Positions 7,359-12,566 of a stretch of DNA of 12,566 nucleotides are shown here, in pieces. Each line of letters starts with the position of its first letter. Positions within the stretch are counted from its first letter, which is position 1. A model generated the notes under the pieces. That model saw only the letters and a program-made list of their open reading frames with translations, did not search any database and was not told where the DNA came from. Location: NCBI GenBank assembly GCA_945485605.1, contig CALYSG010000041.1, forward strand, positions 1-12,566, read 5' to 3'. The position numbers and the translations under genes were made by a program. Source of the stretch: an uncultured Clostridia bacterium (GTDB lineage Bacteria > Bacillota > Clostridia > Oscillospirales > CAG-272).

Positions 7359-7387
7359 TTGAAATCACGGCAAAAAAAGGTTATACT
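7359..7387 (+). promoter_or_regulatory. Promoter of the rightward operon (gpmI onward)
   Basis: TTGAAA (7359-7364, 5 of 6) and TATACT (7382-7387, 5 of 6) are 17 nt apart. A perfect TATAAT overlaps at 7387-7392, but no -35 lies at the right distance from it. Transcription would begin near 7394, about 24 nt before gpmI. The whole 171-bp region 7247-7417 holds only the two divergent promoters and leaders; no small gene or RNA was seen in it. Confidence 0.6.
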
Positions 7388-7408
7388 ATAATCAATTATT
7401 GCTATTAT

Positions 7409-7413
7409 GGAGG
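7409..7413 (+). promoter_or_regulatory. Strong ribosome binding site of gpmI
   Basis: GGAGG ends 4 nt before the ATG at 7418. This fixes the gpmI start and suggests high expression, as expected of a glycolytic gene. Confidence 0.8.
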
Positions 7414-7417
7414 AATT

Positions 7418-9070
7418 ATGGTCACTAAACTCGAAAAACTTAAGGAATTCAAGGGCGTTGAAGGCCCCGTTCTCACTATCGTCATGGACGGAGTGGGACT
7501 TGCTCCCGAAGGTCCCGGAAATGCGGTAAAACGTGCTTACACACCGACGCTTGATATGCTTCTTGAAAAATATCCTTGGGTTAAGCTCAAGGCTCACGGC
7601 ACTGCTGTCGGATTGCCCTCCGACGACGATATGGGTAACTCCGAGGTCGGTCACAACGCGCTCGGCTCGGGGCAGGTCTTCGCTCAGGGAGCTAAGCTCG
7701 TTTCGGCTTCTATTGAAAGCGGAAAGATGTTTGCCTCCGACACGTGGAAAGCCCTTGTCTCAAACGTGAAGGGATCGGGCACTCTACACTTCATAGGTCT
7801 GTTTTCCGACGGAAATGTTCACTCTCACATTGACCATCTGAAGGCTATGATATCCGAGGCAAAAAAAGAGGGCGTCAGACGCGTCCGTGTCCACATACTT
7901 CTTGACGGAAGAGATGTCGGAGAGACCTCGGCTCTTAACTATATCGAGCCCTTTGAGGAATTCATGGCTTCGCTGAGAGATGACAGCTTTGATATAAAGA
8001 TCGCATCCGGCGGCGGAAGAATGAAGATCACAATGGACAGATACGAGGCTGACTGGAGCATGGTCGAACGCGGTTGGCATACTCATGTACTCGGCGAGGG
8101 AGAGCAGTTTGCCTCTGCCGCAGATGCCGTAAATGCCTACCGTGAACGCTATCACGTAATAGATCAGGATCTCCCCCCCTTCGTCATAGCCGAGAACGGC
8201 AAGCCGGTCGGAACTGTAGAGGACGGCGACAGCGTAATATTCTATAACTTCCGCGGAGACCGCGCCATTGAGATATCGAAGGCTTTCGATCAGGAAAATT
8301 TTGACAAATTTGACCGTGTCCGCTACCCGAAGGTAGTCTACGCCGGTATGCTCGAATACGACGGCGACACGCATATCCCGTCAAGATACCTTGTATCCCC
8401 TCCCGAGATCACCAACACAATGACAGAATACCTCTGTGCGACCGGTGTAACGGAGCTCGCTATATCCGAAACACAGAAATTCGGTCATGTGACCTACTTC
8501 TGGAACGGCAACTATTCGGGCAAATTCGACGATAAGCTCGAAACCTATATCGAGATCAAGTCAGATGTGGTTCCCTTTGAACAGCGTCCTTGGATGAAGT
8601 GCGCAGACATTACCGATAAGCTGATAGAATGTATGCGCTCGGGCAAGTACCGCTACCTGCGCGTAAACTTTCCGAACGGAGATATGGTAGGCCACACCGG
8701 AAATCTTGAGGCAACCATCTGCTCTATGGAAGCGCTCGACCTCCAGCTTGCAAGGATACTTGCGGTAGTTGATGAGCTTCACGGTGCGGCTATAATCACG
8801 GCTGACCACGGGAACGCCGACGAAATGTATGAGACCGACAAGAAGACACATGCTCCGAAGGCGAACAAGGACGGAAGTTTCAAGGCAAAAACGAGTCATA
8901 CCCTCAATCCCGTCCCCTGCATCATATACGACAATTTCACATCCGACTGCTACAAAATAAAGGCGGACGAAGGCAAATTCGGACTTTCCGACGTTGCGGC
9001 AACGAACGTCAATCTTCTCGGCTATGCAGCTCCCGAAGAATGGGATACTTCTTTGATCGAGGTAAAATAA
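7418..9070 (+). CDS. gpmI: 2,3-bisphosphoglycerate-independent phosphoglycerate mutase, plant/kinetoplastid-type
   Basis: Cytosolic Mn-dependent enzyme interconverting 3- and 2-phosphoglycerate in glycolysis and gluconeogenesis through a phosphoserine. It has 550 residues. Metal Asp24 is in VMDGVG and the nucleophile Ser75 is in DDMGNSEVGHN. These are followed by LLDGRDV, GGGRM with MDRYEADW, NFRGDR, NGDMVGHTGN, TADHGNADEM and the late metal His in TSHTLNPVP. Two things set it apart from the common bacterial enzyme of about 510 residues. It is longer, and blocks such as LKAHGTAVGLPS, ALGSGQVFAQGAKLV and FGHVTYFWNGN resemble the plant and trypanosomatid type, judged from memory of those sequences. 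It is the first gene of the rightward string, with GGAGG 4 nt before the ATG and a good promoter. Its stop overlaps the next start by one base. Enzyme identity is very secure; subtype is likely. Confidence 0.96.
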   Translation: MVTKLEKLKEFKGVEGPVLTIVMDGVGLAPEGPGNAVKRAYTPTLDMLLEKYPWVKLKAHGTAVGLPSDDDMGNSEVGHNALGSGQVFAQGAKLVSASIESGKMFASDTWKALVSNVKGSGTLHFIGLFSDGNVHSHIDHLKAMISEAKKEGVRRVRVHILLDGRDVGETSALNYIEPFEEFMASLRDDSFDIKIASGGGRMKITMDRYEADWSMVERGWHTHVLGEGEQFASAADAVNAYRERYHVIDQDLPPFVIAENGKPVGTVEDGDSVIFYNFRGDRAIEISKAFDQENFDKFDRVRYPKVVYAGMLEYDGDTHIPSRYLVSPPEITNTMTEYLCATGVTELAISETQKFGHVTYFWNGNYSGKFDDKLETYIEIKSDVVPFEQRPWMKCADITDKLIECMRSGKYRYLRVNFPNGDMVGHTGNLEATICSMEALDLQLARILAVVDELHGAAIITADHGNADEMYETDKKTHAPKANKDGSFKAKTSHTLNPVPCIIYDNFTSDCYKIKADEGKFGLSDVAATNVNLLGYAAPEEWDTSLIEVK

Positions 9071-9804
9071 TGCCTTATCTGACAGAACTTCACTGTCACA
9101 CCGGAGAGGTCAGCCGGTGTGCGTCGATCAAAAACGACGAGCTTATCGACGTATATGTCAATGCGGGATATACCTCGCTGACGATAACGAATCATCTGAG
9201 TCGCTTCACCTTCGGCGAAAAGAACCGCGACAAATATAAAGGCTCTGACGCATGGGAAGAAAAGATTGAATTTTTTCTCGGAGGCGTCACTCACGCAAAA
9301 GAGGCGGCAAAGGGCAGGCTCAACATCCTCTGGGGTGTTGAGCTCCGCTCTAACACCGACAACAACGATTACCTTATTCACCATGTAACAAAGGAATTCC
9401 TTCTCTCACACCCCGATCTGCTGGACGAAAAGGTAACGACCGTATCCAAATGGGTAAGAGAAGCCGGCGGACTATTCTGTCAGGCTCATCCTTTCCGCGA
9501 TATGATGAGAGTCAGAAATCATCTGCTGTTTGACGCGACCGAGGTATACAACGGCAGTAATAACCACGATTCGCACAATGACCTTGCTCTGGTGTGGGCA
9601 AAGAGATTCGACCTCACGATGATCTCCGGAAGCGACTATCACAGACAGGGACCTCCCCCGACGGGCGGTATCATCACCGACGAGCCGATACGCACGAATG
9701 AGGAGCTTTATGACGTGCTCGTTAACCGTCGCTTCACGCCGCTTCATCCCGGTGAAATGCCGGTTTACTACGATAAAAATATTGACGAGGATCTGAAGAA
9801 ATGA
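9070..9804 (+). CDS. PHP-domain metal-dependent phosphoesterase
   Basis: A 244-residue single-domain PHP protein, the fold shared by histidinol phosphatases, YcdX-type phosphatases and polymerase PHP domains; usually a trinuclear-metal phosphoesterase. Probable metal ligands are H8 and H10 (ELHCHT), H42 (TNH), E91 (GVE), H104 or H105, H140 (QAHPF), D189 and H191 (SGSDYH). The usual TDH motif reads TNH here. A frame extending to 9040 exists, but ATG 9070 is chosen because it starts two codons before the conserved strand, overlaps the gpmI stop as TAATG, and has GAGG 7 nt upstream. Its stop overlaps the next start as ATGA, so all three genes are very probably co-translated. The substrate is unknown. 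Histidinol phosphatase is possible in principle, but no his genes are near. Confidence 0.87.
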   Translation: MPYLTELHCHTGEVSRCASIKNDELIDVYVNAGYTSLTITNHLSRFTFGEKNRDKYKGSDAWEEKIEFFLGGVTHAKEAAKGRLNILWGVELRSNTDNNDYLIHHVTKEFLLSHPDLLDEKVTTVSKWVREAGGLFCQAHPFRDMMRVRNHLLFDATEVYNGSNNHDSHNDLALVWAKRFDLTMISGSDYHRQGPPPTGGIITDEPIRTNEELYDVLVNRRFTPLHPGEMPVYYDKNIDEDLKK

Positions 9805-10589
9805 AACTTACATTTCTCGGCACGGGCGCCGCAGACTGGACTGACAAGGATTTTGTTGACGGGCATGAATACCGTCGTTGGTCCTCCGCCTTAATTGACG
9901 GGAGCCTTCTGATCGATCCCGGTCCGCACATTTATCACTTTGCGGAAAAGAACGGAACGTCAGATATGTTTGGCGGGATAAAAAGCGTTATCGTCACCCA
10001 TTCGCACAAGGATCACTTCTCGTCAGAAACCCTGAAAGCTCTTTCATGTGAGGCAGGCTTCAGACTTTACGGAGACGCCGCCTGCCTTCGCATACTCAAG
10101 AGAGAGCTTGCCGAAGATGAGCTCGCGAAGATCGGCTTTACCGATGTTGCACCATTTGACAGCTTTACGACGGATGACGGATACACCATTACCGTCCTGC
10201 CATCAAATCACGGCACGATCGATCCCCTTGAAAAAACGCATCATTACATAATCGAAAAAGACGGAAAGCGTCTTTTCTACGGCCCCGACGGCGCGTGGCT
10301 TTTCTATCCCGCATGGCAAAAGATGAAGGGGAAACATTTTGATGCCATGATACTTGAAGCAACGGTAGGATATATCCCCGGTGATGACCGTATTTTTTCG
10401 CACAATACCCTTCCCATGCTCGAAATAATGCTTCAGACCTTCCGCGCTCAGGGTTGCCTTGATGAAACGAGCAAGGTCTACTGCTCTCACATGGCAAAAA
10501 CGCTTCACCCGGCACATAAAGTTCTTGAACGCGAGCTTGTCCCGCTCGGCATTACCCCGGCATATGACGGGCTTTCAATAGAAATATAA
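9801..10589 (+). CDS. Metallo-beta-lactamase-fold hydrolase (PhnP/RNase Z-like group)
   Basis: A 262-residue MBL-fold protein. The HxHxDH motif is THSHKDH (H67, H69, D71, H72). Further probable ligands are H137 (SNHG), D163 (GPDG) and H201 or H230. The opening MKLTFLGTGAADW is typical of this branch, which includes PhnP-like cyclic phosphodiesterases and relatives of tRNase Z. It is soluble, with no signal peptide. It overlaps the PHP gene by 4 nt (ATGA), and the ThuA-family gene follows after 15 nt. Acting next to a phosphoesterase, it may open or hydrolyse a small phosphorylated or sugar-derived compound, but this is inference and the substrate is unknown. No phosphonate (phn) genes are in the window, so phnP is not assigned. 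Confidence 0.85.
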   Translation: MKLTFLGTGAADWTDKDFVDGHEYRRWSSALIDGSLLIDPGPHIYHFAEKNGTSDMFGGIKSVIVTHSHKDHFSSETLKALSCEAGFRLYGDAACLRILKRELAEDELAKIGFTDVAPFDSFTTDDGYTITVLPSNHGTIDPLEKTHHYIIEKDGKRLFYGPDGAWLFYPAWQKMKGKHFDAMILEATVGYIPGDDRIFSHNTLPMLEIMLQTFRAQGCLDETSKVYCSHMAKTLHPAHKVLERELVPLGITPAYDGLSIEI

Positions 10590-10604
10590 AAAGGAGTTTT
10601 CACT

Positions 10605-11351
10605 ATGGCTGAAAAGATCAGAGTTACAGTATGGAACGAATTCAGACACGAAAAAACGAAGGAGAACGTAAAGGCACTCTATCCGAACGGACTTCACGCC
10701 GTTGTAGGTGAATTTCTGTCCGCAACCGGAGATATGGAGGTAACGCTTGCCGCGCTCGACGATGAGGCTCAAGGACTGCCCGACGAGGTTCTCGAAAACA
10801 CCGATGTCCTCGTATGGTGGGGACACATGGCTCACAAGGAAGTCAGTGACGAACTTGTTGCAAAGATACAGAAGAGAGTATACCTTGGTAAAATGGGATT
10901 TGTCGGACTTCATTCTGCACATCACTCGAAGCCCTTCCGCGCCATTGTGGGAACGAACGGAAACCTTCAGTGGGGACGCAATCAGCGCGAGGTCGTTTGG
11001 AACCTTATGCCCTCTCATCCGATTGCGGCGGGTATCCCGGATCACTTCATTATTGAAGAGGAAGAAATGTATTCCGAGCCGTTTTATATTCCCCAGCCCG
11101 ACGCACTTGTGTTCGGAAGCTGGTTTGAAGACGGAAATATTCTCCGCAGCGGATGCTGCTTTATCCGCGGTGCCGGCAAGGTATTCTGGTTCCAGCCGGG
11201 ACACGAGACATGCAAATCCTTCTTTAATCCTTATGTCCGCAGAATAATCACAAACGCCGTTTACTGGGCAGTTCCCTCTGTCGACGGCCAGTCGGTTACC
11301 GACAAATGCCCTCATATCACCGAGCCTATAATCGGTGAGTTCAACAAATAA
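10605..11351 (+). CDS. ThuA-family (trehalose utilization-like) protein
   Basis: A 248-residue protein of the ThuA family, a class I glutamine amidotransferase-like fold named for Sinorhizobium ThuA in trehalose catabolism through 3-keto sugars. Seen: the early TVWNEF strand, VLVWWGHMAH, the family hallmark GLHSAHHSKPF, SHPIAAGIPDHF, and FWFQPGHETCKSFFNPYVRRIITNAV, shown here only as FQPGHET with NPYV and NAVYW. No typical amidotransferase Cys-His-Glu triad is evident, as is usual in the family. AAGGAG lies 8 nt before the ATG (10591-10596). It is the fourth gene of the string, 15 nt after the MBL gene. No ThuB-type dehydrogenase, sugar transporter or glycosidase is in the window, so a role in trehalose use cannot be claimed and no symbol is given. 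Confidence 0.88.
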   Translation: MAEKIRVTVWNEFRHEKTKENVKALYPNGLHAVVGEFLSATGDMEVTLAALDDEAQGLPDEVLENTDVLVWWGHMAHKEVSDELVAKIQKRVYLGKMGFVGLHSAHHSKPFRAIVGTNGNLQWGRNQREVVWNLMPSHPIAAGIPDHFIIEEEEMYSEPFYIPQPDALVFGSWFEDGNILRSGCCFIRGAGKVFWFQPGHETCKSFFNPYVRRIITNAVYWAVPSVDGQSVTDKCPHITEPIIGEFNK

Positions 11352-11377
11352 ACCAAGAGCAAAAGGAGAGAGCCTTT

Positions 11378-12490
11378 ATGACCTTCGATCAGATCAAGAG
11401 CGAAATAAGCGCAAGATTGCGCGAGGTGCGTACGGCGGCTGCTGAATTTTCCGATGCGGAAATGTACCCGGATCTGCAAAAGCTCATAACGAAGGCGATA
11501 AGTCGCGTTGCGCTATGCGATAATGCAGCTGACCTTGACCGCCTCAACGACCTGCTTGAGGCTATTGAGGACACGTACAATTCCTGTCGATCCGATACAC
11601 TCGGTGAAGATTCCGACGAGACGCTTTTTGATTTTGATTTCGAGCTTGAATCCGACGAAGGTGAAAGCGACTCCCCGTATGAAGAAGTCGCCGACATGCC
11701 CGAGGATGCGGATGCGGATACCGAAGACGCGGAGTCAGATACCGAAGAAAGCGAAGAATCATACGAAAACGCAGAAGAAGAAGAAGAAGAAGAAGCGGAA
11801 ACAGCACCTGCGCGTTCGGAAAACCAGGAACGGGAAATAGCGGCTTGTATTGCCGAGATCGAGGAATTCTATAAGGCACACTATTCGAAAGGCGGCATTG
11901 CGGAAAGAAACCGTCTTAAATCAATAAGAACAAGAGCGCTTGACCGTGTCGAGTCAACATTTACGCCTGTCGAGCTCACCGACGCAGTAATAGAATACCG
12001 GAAAAACTTTAAAAAGTACGAAAAGAGCCTTGAGGCTTACGACAGACGGGAAAGCGCCAAGCCGTCGTTTGACAAAGCGCACGAGCTTAACAAGTATTGG
12101 AACTTTGCACGACTGTTCGGCGGAATCCTTGCTGCCGTTGCGGGAGTCGCGGCAGGTATTTCTTCGCCGGAAAGCTGGCTCGGCTTTCCGCTCGCGGCGA
12201 TAATATTCGGAGTTACTTACCTTATTCTCAGCGGCATCTACGCGATAGTCATATCAAAGTCACTCGATTCTGCGGCATACCGCAATATGGCGTTCGCAAG
12301 GCTTATCGTCGCGGTGATTGCAGCCGTCGGATCGCTTGTCCTCGGACTTGCTCTCCCAGATCTCGGGCTCGGTTATGCCTTCTCATCCACTCTTCCGCTG
12401 ACGCTCGGCGGAATCGGAGTTTATACTGTTTGCAGGCTCCAGCTCGCGATCTTCGCTTCAAAAAGCAAAAGATACAATAAGAAAAAATAA
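11378..12490 (+). CDS. Unrecognised acidic multi-TM membrane protein
   Basis: I do not recognise this 370-residue protein. Four parts are visible. Residues 1-75 look helical and soluble. Residues 77-142 are a very acidic, low-complexity stretch rich in Asp, Glu and Ser, including a run of seven Glu at 133-139. Residues 147-240 are charged and helical, with possible coiled coil around 150-225. Residues 243-358 hold about four hydrophobic segments (near 243-261, 269-293, 305-326, 337-358), followed by a basic tail SKSKRYNKKK. The positive tail and the large N-terminal region suggest both ends are cytoplasmic, an inference. AGGAG lies 9 nt before the ATG, and the gap to thuA is 26 nt with no promoter seen, so it probably belongs to the same transcript. 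There is no signal peptide, no enzyme motif and no sign of transfer in codon use. It is the last gene visible. Confidence 0.8.
   Translation: MTFDQIKSEISARLREVRTAAAEFSDAEMYPDLQKLITKAISRVALCDNAADLDRLNDLLEAIEDTYNSCRSDTLGEDSDETLFDFDFELESDEGESDSPYEEVADMPEDADADTEDAESDTEESEESYENAEEEEEEEAETAPARSENQEREIAACIAEIEEFYKAHYSKGGIAERNRLKSIRTRALDRVESTFTPVELTDAVIEYRKNFKKYEKSLEAYDRRESAKPSFDKAHELNKYWNFARLFGGILAAVAGVAAGISSPESWLGFPLAAIIFGVTYLILSGIYAIVISKSLDSAAYRNMAFARLIVAVIAAVGSLVLGLALPDLGLGYAFSSTLPLTLGGIGVYTVCRLQLAIFASKSKRYNKKK
11774..11794 (+). repeat. In-frame (GAA)7 trinucleotide microsatellite
   Basis: Seven perfect GAA units start on a codon boundary of the acidic membrane protein gene and encode its seven-Glu run. 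Slippage by whole units would change linker length without a frameshift. Other Glu codons around it also favour GAA, so the tract may simply reflect codon use in an acidic linker. Confidence 0.9.
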
Positions 12491-12566
12491 AACATAAAAA
12501 AGGCTTTCCGTTTAGGTCTGCAATTTGTTTTGGAAATATTCTGTTTCCGCTTGCGGAATGCGGCTG

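Noticed and set aside
9040..9069. Ten-codon upstream extension of the PHP protein
   Set aside because: It lies inside the gpmI 3' end; ATG 9070 has GAGG at 7 nt and matches the normal PHP start just before the HxH motif.
10575..11315. 246-codon minus-strand frame antisense to the ThuA-family gene
   Set aside because: The plus strand has the ThuA hallmark blocks and a good ribosome site; the minus frame is a shadow.
12532..12558. Short dyads after the last gene (GGAAA/TTTCC and TTCCG/CGGAA), possible terminator
   Set aside because: Stems are only 5 bp, they compete with each other, and no U-run follows before the window ends. The tail 12491-12566 holds nothing else I can support.

Overview
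The window reads as chromosomal DNA of a low-to-mid-GC Firmicute, most likely an anaerobic gut-type member of the Clostridia. This is inferred from strong Shine-Dalgarno sites, sigma-A-like promoters, a pair of EF-P-modification-type M16 peptidases, formate-THF ligase next to folD, and a clostridial-style Mrp ATPase with a Cys-rich N-terminus. No mobile elements, phage genes, CRISPR arrays, tRNAs or rRNAs were seen. Nearly all the DNA is coding, and no convincing terminator was found.

Layout. Two gene strings diverge from a 171-bp intergenic region (7247-7417) that carries a good promoter on each strand. The leftward string (minus strand) is mrp-type Fe-S carrier ATPase, SanA/YdcF-like DUF218 membrane protein, inactive-type M16 protein (YfmF-like), active-type M16 metallopeptidase (YfmH-like), an Lgt-family membrane protein, folD, and fhs. 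The last gene is cut by the left window edge. The first six are overlapping or at most 19 nt apart, so they are probably co-transcribed and partly translationally coupled; fhs follows an 84-nt gap with its own possible promoter. The rightward string (plus strand) is gpmI (plant/kinetoplastid-type phosphoglycerate mutase), a PHP-domain phosphoesterase, a metallo-beta-lactamase-fold hydrolase, a ThuA-family protein, and an unrecognised acidic four-TM membrane protein.

How the genes work together. The leftward string is housekeeping: Fe-S assembly, envelope functions, probable EF-P modification factors, and C1-tetrahydrofolate metabolism (FolD and Fhs interconvert formate, 10-formyl-THF and methylene-THF). 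The rightward string couples a glycolytic enzyme to three small hydrolase-like proteins whose substrates cannot be read from sequence.

The most unusual item is the Lgt-family protein. It carries its own lipoprotein-type signal peptide, and by eye it lacks several residues regarded as critical in E. coli Lgt, including the Tyr26, His103, Asn146 and Glu151 equivalents. It may be a divergent or repurposed paralogue. The PHP/MBL/ThuA block and the acidic membrane protein are the other places where undescribed biology is plausible, but nothing here is clearly a new system.
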